This document shows, one piece after another, positions 25,223 to 34,276 of a DNA stretch of 39,722 bases. This DNA comes from an uncultured Bacteroidota bacterium. GTDB lineage: Bacteria > Bacteroidota > Bacteroidia > Chitinophagales > Chitinophagaceae. The DNA lies in assembly GCA_903906365.1 (NCBI GenBank), contig CAIVKC010000068.1:1-39722 (forward strand), given 5' to 3'. Numbering within the stretch: the stretch's first letter is position 1; each line of letters starts with the position of its first letter. Both the position numbers and the translations under genes were made by a program. Below the pieces are notes generated by a model, which was not told the origin of the DNA, searched no databases, and saw only the letters and a list, made by a program, of their open reading frames with translations.

Positions 25223-26443
25223 CTATAATTCAATAAAATCAAGGTCTTTTCCAAAGGTTTCCCGGGTATACCATGCGGCCACCAGGGCTATGGACATCAG
25301 GATGAGGCCGGTTACCCACCCCCCGGTGATATAGCTGTTAAAGAGCCCGCGGTTGAATTTGAACAGGATGATAATCAGGGGCAGGGCACCTCTAACCATA
25401 TTGGGAATGCTGATGGCTGCCGTAGCCCTCAGATTGGTGCCGAACTGTTCTGCACTCATGGTGATATAAACCACCGAAAACCCGGTGCCGTAACCCAGTC
25501 CGGCACAAATCAGGTAAAAAACCCAGGCATGCCCTCCCCGTTGCAGAAAGAAAAGGAGGGTAAACAGGATGGTTATGCCATAAAAAATGAAAAGTGCTTT
25601 TTTCCTGCTTTTCAGGCGCTGGCTGATCAATCCCACAGAGAGGTCCCCGAAGGCTATGGCCATATACTGACAAAGTATGGCTTTGGCGGGGTCTATATCC
25701 GCTATACCGAAAGCCAGGCCAAACTGGTCGGCGAAGGTCACCAGCACGCCGATAATATACCAGGCTGGTAATCCGATCAATATGCATCGCATATAGCGGA
25801 AAAAACGCTCCCGGCTGGTAAAGAACATCAGAAAATTACCCCTGGCAGCTTCCGTTTTCCGAATCTGGTTAAACAGGGTGCTTTCCCGTACGCTGACCCT
25901 GAGCAACAGCAGCAGGATGCCCAGCCCGCCACCTATGAAATAACAGGTGCGCCAAAGGAACATCTCCTTCATGAAAAAGGCTGTTACCGCGCCCAAAATC
26001 CCAAAAGAAGCTATCATGGCGGCTGCCATTCCCCTTTTTTCCTTCGGGAGCAGCTCGCTAATCAGGGTAATGCCCGCACCCAGTTCACCGGCCAGCCCCA
26101 CACCGGCTATGAATCGCAAAATAGTATACTGGGTAATATTGTGCACCAGCCCGTTGAGAATATTGGCCACCGAGTAGATCAATATGGAGCCGAATAAAAC
26201 ACTCAGCCTGCCTTTTTTATCCCCTATAATGCCCCATAGTATCCCTCCGGCCAGCAATCCTGTCATCTGCATACTAATGATGAATTCACCCTGGGCCAGG
26301 ACCTGGGAGGGGGAAAGTCCCATATCAGACAGGCTGGGCTTTCTGAGAATGCCAAATAAGAGCAGGTCATACACATCTACAAAAAAACCCAAAGCGCTGA
26401 CTATCACAGCTAACTGGAAGAGGCTGTCTTTCTTTATTGGCAT
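25223..26443 (-). CDS. Major facilitator superfamily transporter
   Basis: This 406-aa inner-membrane protein has about twelve hydrophobic segments. The MFS motif A is present as WGIIGDKKGRLSVLFGS in the loop between helices 2 and 3, and RFIAGVGLAGELGAGITL in helix 4 is the metabolite:proton symporter type. FFVDVYDLLLFG in helix 1 is also typical of that group, which carries small organic acids and sugars. The substrate cannot be read from sequence. It is not in an operon with the rhamnosidase genes, but it lies 1.3 kb from their AraC regulator and could serve them. Divergent from the small gene at 26592. Confidence 0.88.
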   Translation of the reverse strand: MPIKKDSLFQLAVIVSALGFFVDVYDLLLFGILRKPSLSDMGLSPSQVLAQGEFIISMQMTGLLAGGILWGIIGDKKGRLSVLFGSILIYSVANILNGLVHNITQYTILRFIAGVGLAGELGAGITLISELLPKEKRGMAAAMIASFGILGAVTAFFMKEMFLWRTCYFIGGGLGILLLLLRVSVRESTLFNQIRKTEAARGNFLMFFTSRERFFRYMRCILIGLPAWYIIGVLVTFADQFGLAFGIADIDPAKAILCQYMAIAFGDLSVGLISQRLKSRKKALFIFYGITILFTLLFFLQRGGHAWVFYLICAGLGYGTGFSVVYITMSAEQFGTNLRATAAISIPNMVRGALPLIIILFKFNRGLFNSYITGGWVTGLILMSIALVAAWYTRETFGKDLDFIEL

Positions 26444-26501
26444 ATTATGACCCGGAATTTTAGCTTAATGATCCGGGAGGTTTACCCGATCAGTATTGGC
26501 T

Positions 26502-26522
26502 AGGTAACAATAAGGTAACAAT
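26502..26522. repeat. Tandem 10-bp repeat in a divergent promoter region
   Basis: AGGTAACAAT occurs at 26502-26511 and again at 26513-26522, 11 bases apart, about one helical turn. It lies between the divergent MFS gene and the small gene at 26592. The spacing would place both copies on one DNA face, as for a regulator binding site. A short hairpin AGCCT/AGGCT follows at about 26537-26552. Confidence 0.4.
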
Positions 26523-26591
26523 TAGTTAATACAGATAGCCTCGCGAAAGGCTGATTTTTGTCTAAATTTTCTTAGCTAAAATTACCCGCAT

Positions 26592-26936
26592 ATGGAACTC
26601 TCTTTTGAAATTGATCTGGCGATACTCAATAAAAAAGCACAGGTACGGAAATCCGCCTATTACCTTACCATCATTCGGGAAGGATTATTCAGCGTTTCCG
26701 TTGATCAGCTGCCCCTCACTCAATATTTTGTCTTCGTTGATCACGCCGAGAAAAAAGAGCAAATAAAGATAAAGGTTTACAAGACAACTTCTGATGGAAA
26801 ATGGTATGACAAGGATTATTCGGAAGAAGCAGAGTCCAATTCCCCGGAGTTTGGGATACCTGAGATCAACAGGGAGGTAAAACAGGCCATTGATATGTAC
26901 GAATACCAACATGCAGCCTCTTACAGCATTCAATAA
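26592..26936 (+). CDS. Small hypothetical protein
   Basis: This 114-aa soluble protein has no signal peptide, no membrane segment and no motif I recognise. It is acidic in its second half (EEAESNSPEFG) and predicted from its pattern to be mixed beta-strand and helix, with a C-terminal helix (REVKQAIDMYEYQ). Codon use looks like that of its neighbours and the frame is uninterrupted, so it is likely real. It is transcribed divergently from the MFS gene, and no gene follows for about 850 bases. Confidence 0.6.
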   Translation: MELSFEIDLAILNKKAQVRKSAYYLTIIREGLFSVSVDQLPLTQYFVFVDHAEKKEQIKIKVYKTTSDGKWYDKDYSEEAESNSPEFGIPEINREVKQAIDMYEYQHAASYSIQ

Positions 26937-27785
26937 AAATCGGCACATAAACGCTTATAGGTAATGGACCACGCCAGCCCCGCAGTTACTGGATGAAGGT
27001 CCGATGCAATCATGGTCTGGAAATGGTCCCGGGATCCATGGAGCCCGGTGTTTTAAGGAAGGAGGATCGTTTTCCGGTACCACCTCTGAAGCTCAAAAAA
27101 AGACCCTCAGGTCTAAGCCAGCCAGTGGCGGTTACTACTATATTTCCCGCAACAGATTTCCTTTGCTGTTTGATTTTGACTTGCTGGGCAACTTGCTAAC
27201 CAGCATGAATACGGCGATCAGACCGAATGTTATCAACAAATGCTTGATCATAAAATTTCTTTTTTTTCATCAATAAGAATGCGGAGCGCTTAATAAAACC
27301 TCCTGCTAAGGGAAGTTGTATTCGGACCAGGACATTTTGATTCGTTCAGTCCAAAATAGAACCGGGCCCTCGTTTTAGGGGATTAATTGCTAAACTATCA
27401 GAACCTTTTGTGGAATAGGTATTTCCTATCGAGAAATACTTCAGATACTATCAGGATGGCAACTACGCAAAATCCGGACAATAATAGGATTGGAAACAGG
27501 CAAAGAGTAAATCAATAGAAGCTGTTCATGGATTTGGTACTGTAAATGTAAGGCGGTTAATTCAATCTGCCAATTTAAATAGCTCAAATCCGTGTAGATT
27601 GATAAAGGGGTATGATGTGAAAATCAATTCTTTAAGTGGTTGAATGCATAATTACCCAATCACATGATCCTTTTTTGGAAATGAAAGTCCACTCCCATAG
27701 CCGGCTTGGTAATGGTGGCTACCAGCCCCTGAAGTCCCATCTCAGCCAGTGCCATGGCCAGTAAGTACAACGGGCCCTGCTGGGA
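26937..27785. other. Long gap with little coding signal
   Basis: Roughly 850 bases separate the small gene at 26592 from the end of the AraC gene. The only candidate I can defend at all is a 37-codon membrane peptide on the minus strand (27138-27251). Directly after the AraC stop, the same frame stays open for 41 more codons to a TGA at 27660-27662, which may be a lost gene tail or chance. I see no terminator, tRNA or repeat in the rest. Confidence 0.4.
27138..27251 (-). CDS. Possible small membrane peptide
   Basis: ATG at 27251 opens a 37-aa frame (TAG at 27138-27140). The product begins MIKHLLITFGLIAVFMLV, a Lys/His n-region plus one hydrophobic helix, and ends in a short Lys/Ser-rich tail, the shape of a single-pass small membrane protein. 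The purine-rich AAAAAAAAGAAA lies just upstream of the start, but there is no clear Shine-Dalgarno site or promoter. A frame this short can arise by chance, so this is a weak call. Confidence 0.25.
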   Translation of the reverse strand: MIKHLLITFGLIAVFMLVSKLPSKSKSNSKGNLLREI

Positions 27786-28700
27786 TCACAAGGGCAATTG
27801 CTTAAGTGTCGTTCGCATACCCTCCCGGTATTTTTCCGGTGATAGACCGGTTTTTAGCTTAAATAACCTGGAAAAATAAAACCCGGAATCAAAATGCAAT
27901 GCGAAAGCAATTTGCTTGATTGATTTATCCTGATCCATGAGCAATGCTTTTGCTTTTTCAACCTTAAGCTGAATGAGGTACTGACCCGGGGCAATTCCGG
28001 TATAGGTTTTAAATACCTTGCGAAACCAGGAATATCCCACCTGCAGTTGTTGGGCAATGGATTCTGCGGAGATATTCTGTTCAACTTGCTCCCGGAACAG
28101 GATTATTGCCTTACCAACAATATCCTCTATATGGTCTGTAGATGGAAATGACACCCTCTTTGTCTGGGCATATAACTGGCCCAGCATATACAGTACGGCG
28201 CCTGAGATCAGTGGCTGATATCCTGGTTTTTCATGCCTTGTTTGCTCGAGGATCCGTTCAAAGGTAAGAAGCAGTTCTTCGTTGATGCCAATGGTGCAGA
28301 CTGCCTGATGGGGAGGAAAATAGGCCCCATCCATCAGTTGATCCAATACCCGGCCGTGGAATCCAACCCAGTATTCATCCCAGCCGCTGTCGGGGTCCGG
28401 CATAAAGCGGTGCCATACCCCGGGAAAAAGCAGGATTGCCATTCCTGCCCTGACTGGAACAAGTCCGGATTGTTCTGATTCGAATTTCCCCCTTCCCCTG
28501 GTTATGTAGATAACCTGGTATTCGTCATGGAGGATGCGCCCCTGCGCCCAGTCAAAGTTATGATGGGAAGGATGGCCTGCTGAGGGGTAGGTTTCATGCG
28601 GAAGAATCCTGCTACAGCCTGCGTTGAGAACACAGAGTCCCCAGTTTTCATCCTCCCTGCTGACTGGAAGGTATTTGTAATAATTGGTCAGGGATTGCAT
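27786..28700 (-). CDS. AraC-family transcriptional regulator
   Basis: This 304-aa regulator has an N-terminal AraC-type cupin (about residues 30-160; HDEYQVIYITRGRGKFES, then ILLFPGVWHRFMPD), which should sense a sugar. The C-terminal 100 residues hold two helix-turn-helix motifs, the first around SAESIAQQLQVGYSWFRKVFK and the second around SIKQIAFALHFDSGFYFSRLFK, followed by the GLSPEKYR end typical of the family. It is divergent from the GH106 gene with 169 bases between starts, the usual place for a local activator. Rhamnose or a released rhamno-oligosaccharide is the likely signal, by context only. Confidence 0.92.
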   Translation of the reverse strand: MQSLTNYYKYLPVSREDENWGLCVLNAGCSRILPHETYPSAGHPSHHNFDWAQGRILHDEYQVIYITRGRGKFESEQSGLVPVRAGMAILLFPGVWHRFMPDPDSGWDEYWVGFHGRVLDQLMDGAYFPPHQAVCTIGINEELLLTFERILEQTRHEKPGYQPLISGAVLYMLGQLYAQTKRVSFPSTDHIEDIVGKAIILFREQVEQNISAESIAQQLQVGYSWFRKVFKTYTGIAPGQYLIQLKVEKAKALLMDQDKSIKQIAFALHFDSGFYFSRLFKLKTGLSPEKYREGMRTTLKQLPL

Positions 28701-28790
28701 GCGGTATCAAAATATCCATGTAATTTATCAAATTGTCCATTGGTTGGTATAAGGCTTCAAAATAATTTTATAATAATCCGATCAAGCAGG

Positions 28791-28824
28791 ATGGTCTTTG
28801 TATTATTTTAAAAAAGCAGACCAT
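28791..28824. promoter_or_regulatory. Inverted repeat in the AraC/GH106 intergenic region
   Basis: ATGGTCT (28791-28797) and AGACCAT (28818-28824) are perfect inverted copies 20 bases apart. They lie 46 bases before the GH106 ATG, where an AraC-type activator or polymerase would bind. A second inverted pair, CCATTGG (28738-28744) with CCAATGG (28831-28837), also brackets the promoter region. No close match to the TTG/TAnnTTTG promoter form is visible. Confidence 0.4.
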
Positions 28825-28869
28825 TATCTGCCAATGGCATATCGTATATTTTTTTTAAAAACTGAGTAC

Positions 28870-31413
28870 ATGCAACATGCTGTGTTTTTCAGAAATACTT
28901 TTTTTTCTCCGGTTACATGGATTATCCTGTTTTTTGCCATTTCCAGTGCAAATGTAGCAACGGCACAACCAGCGGATCCTCGTGCAAAAGGCAGGACTGC
29001 CGCCAGATCTGATCTCTGGCAGCTATTCGAGCATCCACCCGAGTCAGCGAAGCCCGGTGTTCTCTGGATGTGGATGGGTAGTAATGTGAGTAAGCATGGA
29101 ATTGCCCGGGACCTGGAAGCCCTCAAACGGGAAGGGTTCAACCGGACCACCATGTTCAGCCTTGCGGACCTGACAACCCCCTGGGCTGAAAAGATCGGCC
29201 GAAGCCCAACGCCACAACTTATTGCCTGGACTGAACCCTGGTGGGACCTGGTCCGGTTTGCTGCCCGTCAATCCAAGCGCCTGCATATGGACTTTGGCAT
29301 GTTCAACGGGGCCGGATATGAAGCCAGTGGGGGGACCTGGATCAGTCCGGAGAATTCCATGCAGGAACTTGTCTGGTCAGTGCAAACCGTTTTTTCCAAA
29401 GGGGATTTACAAATAACACTGGAGCGGCCCCGGGTCTCTTTGCGGGGCCATACACCCTACCCGGTATATGACCCGCAAACAGGGCAGGTGGATATTCCCG
29501 AGATTCCGGCCAGGGGCACCTACTACAAAGACATTGCGGTCCTTGCCCTGCCCTCAAAGGACAGCCTTTCCCCGCAAGATGTGATTGATCTGACTGCACA
29601 AATGCGGCCGGACGGCGGGCTTTCCTGGAATGCGCCCACCGGGGGCTGGACCATTTATCGGTTTGGGCATACCACATCGGGTACACTCATTCAGCCCGCA
29701 CAATGGGAGGCTGCAGGACTGGAATGTGATAAGATGAACCAGCAGGCCGTGGATTTTCACATGGATCACGTCATTGGAGAAATCCAAAAACACCTGCATG
29801 GCCTCATTGGTAAAGGCTTCACCCATGTACATTTTGACAGTTATGAGGCTGGAGATCCCACATGGACTCCGCTGATGCGCGAATCATTCCGTTCCAGGAG
29901 GGGGTATGACCTGTTGCCTTTCCTGCCCATTTTTGCTGGCCGGATGATCGGCAGCAGGGAGGATTCCTCCAGGTTCCGCAATGATTTTGATGCCACTGTA
30001 AAGGATTTATACCACGATGTGTATTTTTCCACCATTTCCCGCAGGCTACGGGCAGCGGGCCTTATCTTTTTATGTGAACCCTACGGAGGGCCCTGGCGCC
30101 TGGATGAGGTCATGCCACTGGTCCCCCGGGTAATGACGGAATTCTGGACCAATGGGGGCGTTTTTAGCCCATATTTGCTTCAGGAGACGGTGGCTGCCTT
30201 GAGAAAATCGGGTCAAAATATCATAGAGGCGGAAGCATTTACCGGGGATCCTTCTGATAGCAAATGGACGGAGACCCCTGAATGGCTAAAACCCATTGGT
30301 GATGAGGCTTTTTGCGCAGGCGTTAACCGACTGATCGTTCATCGCTTTGTACAGCAGCCATGGGATGACACTTACAAACCCGGAGCCACCATGGGCCGAT
30401 GGGGTACCCATTTTGACCGCACACAAACCTGGTGGAAACCAGCCCGGGCGATGATCCGCTACTGGCAGCGATGCCAGGCACTGCTGCAGTGGGGCCATAT
30501 CGCCCCCCAGTCAGATTCAGGGGTTTCCGCTGTCACTGCCGACAGTATTCTGATCAAAAGCATCCACAGAGAGTTGGAGGGCACTGACCTTTTTTTTATT
30601 GCCAATACAAGCCGCCTGGCAGGGAAAGTGCGGTGCAGCTTTCCGGTCATGGGGCGCCAGCCCGAAATCTGGGATCCGGTGCGTGTCACCCGGATGTATC
30701 CACAATCGGCCAGTCAGTCAGGGGGCCAAACCACCCTGGAGATGTCTTTTGACAAAGCCCAGAGTTTCTTTGTGGTTTTCCGCCGTCCCATCCCCAAAAA
30801 AGGAATTGTTCTATCACGACCCCGCCTTCCTCACCGGGTCTTCACACTTGGCGGACCCTGGCAAGTGAGCTTTGATGCAGCATGGGGCGGTCCTGCCCAA
30901 CCGGTTAGGTTTGATTCATTGAGTGACTGGACAACAAGTGCCGTTTCAGGAATCCGCTACTACAGCGGCACGGCAGTATATAAAAAAAACTTTGATATGA
31001 CCCCGGGTTGGAAGGCCCCCTCCGGCCCGGGACCCTTGCTGGACCTGGGCAGGGTCAAACATATTGCCCATGTCTGGTTAAACAGCCGGGACCTGGGGGT
31101 GGTTTGGACAGCTCCCTGGAATATAGTTCTTCCAGCAGGCCTGTTAAAGCCGACGGGTAACCGGCTAGTGGTGGAAGTAACCAATGTCTGGGCGAACAGG
31201 CTTATAGGTGATGAACAGGAGCCGGCAGATATGACCTGGAATCAGGCCCAGTTAGACGACGGCAGGTATCTGAAGGAATTTCCTAACTGGTTTCTTCGGC
31301 GGCAAAAAAGGCCCTCAGCCGGCAGGTATTGTTTTACTACCTGGAATTATTTCAATTCCCAATCAGTACCGGTTTCATCGGGACTGTTGGGACCGGTGAG
31401 CATTTCGCAGTAA
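28870..31413 (+). CDS. GH106 alpha-L-rhamnosidase
   Basis: This 847-aa exported enzyme should release L-rhamnose from plant or microbial glycans. The ATG at 28870 gives a signal peptide (ending ISSANVATAQ) after a hydrophobic stretch; earlier in-frame starts only add non-family residues. The catalytic domain has the GH106 blocks: MFNGAGYEASGGTW, FTHVHFDSYEAGDPTW, the EAFTGDPSDSKWTE segment and GDEAFCAGVNRLIVHRF. The C-terminal beta-sandwich shows LDLGRVKHIAHVWLNSRDLG and VEVTNVWANRLIGD. It is shorter than most GH106 enzymes (about 1000 residues or more), mainly through shorter regions between domains; no key block is missing that I can see. First gene of the rhamnosidase operon. Confidence 0.9.
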   Translation: MQHAVFFRNTFFSPVTWIILFFAISSANVATAQPADPRAKGRTAARSDLWQLFEHPPESAKPGVLWMWMGSNVSKHGIARDLEALKREGFNRTTMFSLADLTTPWAEKIGRSPTPQLIAWTEPWWDLVRFAARQSKRLHMDFGMFNGAGYEASGGTWISPENSMQELVWSVQTVFSKGDLQITLERPRVSLRGHTPYPVYDPQTGQVDIPEIPARGTYYKDIAVLALPSKDSLSPQDVIDLTAQMRPDGGLSWNAPTGGWTIYRFGHTTSGTLIQPAQWEAAGLECDKMNQQAVDFHMDHVIGEIQKHLHGLIGKGFTHVHFDSYEAGDPTWTPLMRESFRSRRGYDLLPFLPIFAGRMIGSREDSSRFRNDFDATVKDLYHDVYFSTISRRLRAAGLIFLCEPYGGPWRLDEVMPLVPRVMTEFWTNGGVFSPYLLQETVAALRKSGQNIIEAEAFTGDPSDSKWTETPEWLKPIGDEAFCAGVNRLIVHRFVQQPWDDTYKPGATMGRWGTHFDRTQTWWKPARAMIRYWQRCQALLQWGHIAPQSDSGVSAVTADSILIKSIHRELEGTDLFFIANTSRLAGKVRCSFPVMGRQPEIWDPVRVTRMYPQSASQSGGQTTLEMSFDKAQSFFVVFRRPIPKKGIVLSRPRLPHRVFTLGGPWQVSFDAAWGGPAQPVRFDSLSDWTTSAVSGIRYYSGTAVYKKNFDMTPGWKAPSGPGPLLDLGRVKHIAHVWLNSRDLGVVWTAPWNIVLPAGLLKPTGNRLVVEVTNVWANRLIGDEQEPADMTWNQAQLDDGRYLKEFPNWFLRRQKRPSAGRYCFTTWNYFNSQSVPVSSGLLGPVSISQ

Positions 31414-31448
31414 ACAAAACGGGAACACCCGACTATTAAAGACGTATT

Positions 31449-34220
31449 ATGATGGGAAAATTTTCTTATTTACCGCTGCTCATCTGCACCCTGCTTGCGG
31501 GCAATGCCACTGCGCAACTGAGCATAGAAGAATTGCGCTGTGAAAATAAACCGGCCCCGGTGGGGGTTGACCAGCATCAGGTGCGCTTCAGCTGGGTGCT
31601 GAGCTCCCCGGAAAACGGGCAATACCAAACAGCATATCAACTGATTATCGCCTCATCTCCCAGACAGGCCCTGAGCCGTTCGGGAGATATTTATCAGTCC
31701 GGCAAACAATCAGGTGCCCAGAGTATTCAGGTTCCCTATCTGGGAGGAAACCTGCAGGGGGGGCGAACCTATTACTGGACCCTGCGGGTCTGGGATAAAA
31801 AGGACAGGGTTTCCCACTGGAGCTCCATCCATCACTTTACCACGGCGCTGGAAAGCCCCGAAGGCTGGCACGGAGCATCCTGGATTGGGAAGGAGCAGCT
31901 GCCCGATTCGATGCGCGTTGCCCCCGGTATTCACGCCCCCTTTGCAGACGGGCTGGGAAATAAATGCCTTCAGGCACCGGTGGTGCCTTTATTTAGAAAA
32001 TCGTTCCGGTTGGTTAAGCAAGTGCAGTCGGCGTTGTTGTTTGTATCTGGTATCGGACAATATAATTTTAGCGTAAACGGAAAAAAAATCGGCAAAGCCT
32101 TCCTGACCCCCGGCTGGACCTATTTTGATAAAACAGTTCTGTATAATACATACGATGTAACGGACAGGCTCAGGATGGGTACAAATGCAATGGGTGCCAT
32201 GGTAGGCAGCGGTTTTTACAATATTAACCGGGAAAGGTATTTCAAGATCGTCTCAGCCTTTGGCATGCCTTCCATGATCTGCAGATTGGCTATTCATTAT
32301 ACCGATGGCAGCGAGGATAATATTGTCACCGATACATCCTGGAAAGTTACCTCATCCCCTGTAACCTTCAGCAGTATCTATGGCGGTGAGGATTATGATG
32401 CCCGTCTGGAGCAGGGTAATTGGGATGGTGCCTCTTTCGACGACAAGGGATGGAAACATGCTTTGGTTGTTAAGGGCCCCAGGGGCAAACTGGTGGCTGA
32501 ACAGGACTACCCGGTAGCCATTATGGATTCCTTCCGGGTGAAAACTGTGGTGGAATCCGACCCCGGTATATTCCTGTATGATTTTGGCCAGAATGCTTCC
32601 GGAATCGTACGCATCAGGGTTCGTGGAAAAAAGGGACAAACCATTAAACTGTTTCCCGCAGAACTGATTGATAAAAATCGGCGGGTAAATCAGGCTGAAT
32701 CCGGTGATCCCTATTATCTTACCTATACGCTGAAAGGTGACCAGGAAGAGATATGGCAGCCAGCCTTTACTTATTATGGATTCCGGTATGTTCAGGTGGA
32801 AGGAGCTGTTCCCGCCGGCCGGAAGCCTGTTGCAGACAAGCCGGTGATCCTGGAACTGACTGAACTGCACACCCGGAATTCAAGCCCCGCTGTTGGTACC
32901 TTTGTCTGTTCCAATGAATTATTCAACCGAATCTACCGGCTGATCAACTGGGCGATCAAAAGTAATATACAAAGTGTGGTCACCGATTGCCCGCACCGGG
33001 AAAAACTCAGCTGGCTGGAACAGGATTATCTCATGGGGGCTTCAATTCATTATAATTTTGATATATACAGCCTGTACCGTAAACTGGTACTGGATCTCAT
33101 CGATGCCCAATACGAGCAGGGCTTTATTCCGGATATTGCTCCGGAATACGTGGTTTTCCAGGATGGATTCCTGGATTCGCCGGAATGGGGAAGCGCTTCT
33201 GTCATCCTGCCCTGGCTGCTTTATGAATGGTACGGCGATAAAGATATCGTCGCGAAGGCCTATACCATGATGAAAAAATATGTGACCTACCTGGAAAGCA
33301 AGTCCGAGGGGCATATTCTTTCCCACGGGCTGGGTGACTGGTATGATTACGGACCCAATCCTCCCGGTGAAGCCCAGCTCACCCCAAAAGCAGTTACTGC
33401 ATCGGCCATCTATTATTACGATGTGGTGCTGCTTGCTAGAATGTCAGCCATTCTGGGCCAGGATCAGGATGTTTCCTTTTACCAGGACCTGGCAGCCAGT
33501 ATCAGGCAGGCTTTCAACCACCGTTTTTTTGATCCTGTTTCAAAAGTGTATGCCACGGGCAGCCAAACTTCCATGGCCATGCCCCTCTGTGTAGGACTTG
33601 TAGAAGATTCCTGCCGGAAAAACGTGCTGGCTAACCTCATGGATTCAATTAACCGGTCCAATAAAGCCCTTACTGCAGGAGATATTGGCTTTCATTTCCT
33701 GGTCAGGGCCCTGGATGAAGGGGGGGCCTCACAGCTTATTTTTGATTTGAATAACCGGGATGATGTGCCGGGTTATGGGTTTCAATTAAAAAAACATGCC
33801 ACTGCCCTCACCGAGTCCTGGCCCGCCTTGGACAATGTTTCAAATAATCACCTGATGCTGGGCCATATCATGGAGTGGTTCTATAGCGGACTCTCCGGTA
33901 TCGGCCAGATGGACAGTTCGGTCGCCTTCCATCATATCAGGATCCGTCCCCAGCCAGTCGGTGATATCCGGTTTGCGAAGGGTAGCTTCCACTCCCCCTA
34001 TGGTTGGATACGTTCAACATGGCAAAAGGCTCCCGGCATTTTCCGCTTGAAAGCCACCATTCCCGTTAATACCACCTCCACCGTATTTCTGCCTATAACA
34101 AGCACCTCCAGGCTGTACCTGAACGGAAAACTAATGACTCCCCTCAAAATACGGGAAGGATATGCCGAACTGGATATCCCTGCAGGAAATTATCTGTTTG
34201 AAGTAAAAGACAAACAGTAG
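31449..34220 (+). CDS. GH78 alpha-L-rhamnosidase
   Basis: This 923-aa exported glycosidase has a signal peptide (FSYLPLLICTLLAGNATAQ). An N-terminal fibronectin-like domain (about 24-130) is followed by the Bac_rhamnosid beta domain, where RSSYRLV-type residues and VSGIGQYNFSVNGKKIG are recognisable, then a (alpha/alpha)6 catalytic domain. The acidic motif VVTDCPHREKLSWLEQD (D513, E518, E524, D526) contains the expected general acid region, and TALTESWPALDNVSNNHLM (E789) carries the probable base. A C-terminal beta-sandwich closes the protein. It starts 35 bases after the GH106 stop, so both are one transcript. The two families cleave different rhamnosidic linkages, which points to a branched or decorated substrate. 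Confidence 0.93.
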   Translation: MMGKFSYLPLLICTLLAGNATAQLSIEELRCENKPAPVGVDQHQVRFSWVLSSPENGQYQTAYQLIIASSPRQALSRSGDIYQSGKQSGAQSIQVPYLGGNLQGGRTYYWTLRVWDKKDRVSHWSSIHHFTTALESPEGWHGASWIGKEQLPDSMRVAPGIHAPFADGLGNKCLQAPVVPLFRKSFRLVKQVQSALLFVSGIGQYNFSVNGKKIGKAFLTPGWTYFDKTVLYNTYDVTDRLRMGTNAMGAMVGSGFYNINRERYFKIVSAFGMPSMICRLAIHYTDGSEDNIVTDTSWKVTSSPVTFSSIYGGEDYDARLEQGNWDGASFDDKGWKHALVVKGPRGKLVAEQDYPVAIMDSFRVKTVVESDPGIFLYDFGQNASGIVRIRVRGKKGQTIKLFPAELIDKNRRVNQAESGDPYYLTYTLKGDQEEIWQPAFTYYGFRYVQVEGAVPAGRKPVADKPVILELTELHTRNSSPAVGTFVCSNELFNRIYRLINWAIKSNIQSVVTDCPHREKLSWLEQDYLMGASIHYNFDIYSLYRKLVLDLIDAQYEQGFIPDIAPEYVVFQDGFLDSPEWGSASVILPWLLYEWYGDKDIVAKAYTMMKKYVTYLESKSEGHILSHGLGDWYDYGPNPPGEAQLTPKAVTASAIYYYDVVLLARMSAILGQDQDVSFYQDLAASIRQAFNHRFFDPVSKVYATGSQTSMAMPLCVGLVEDSCRKNVLANLMDSINRSNKALTAGDIGFHFLVRALDEGGASQLIFDLNNRDDVPGYGFQLKKHATALTESWPALDNVSNNHLMLGHIMEWFYSGLSGIGQMDSSVAFHHIRIRPQPVGDIRFAKGSFHSPYGWIRSTWQKAPGIFRLKATIPVNTTSTVFLPITSTSRLYLNGKLMTPLKIREGYAELDIPAGNYLFEVKDKQ

Positions 34221-34276
34221 GCCGGGGATCTGCCTAAGTCCTATGATTATTTTTATTCATTGTCAATTACGTTGAT

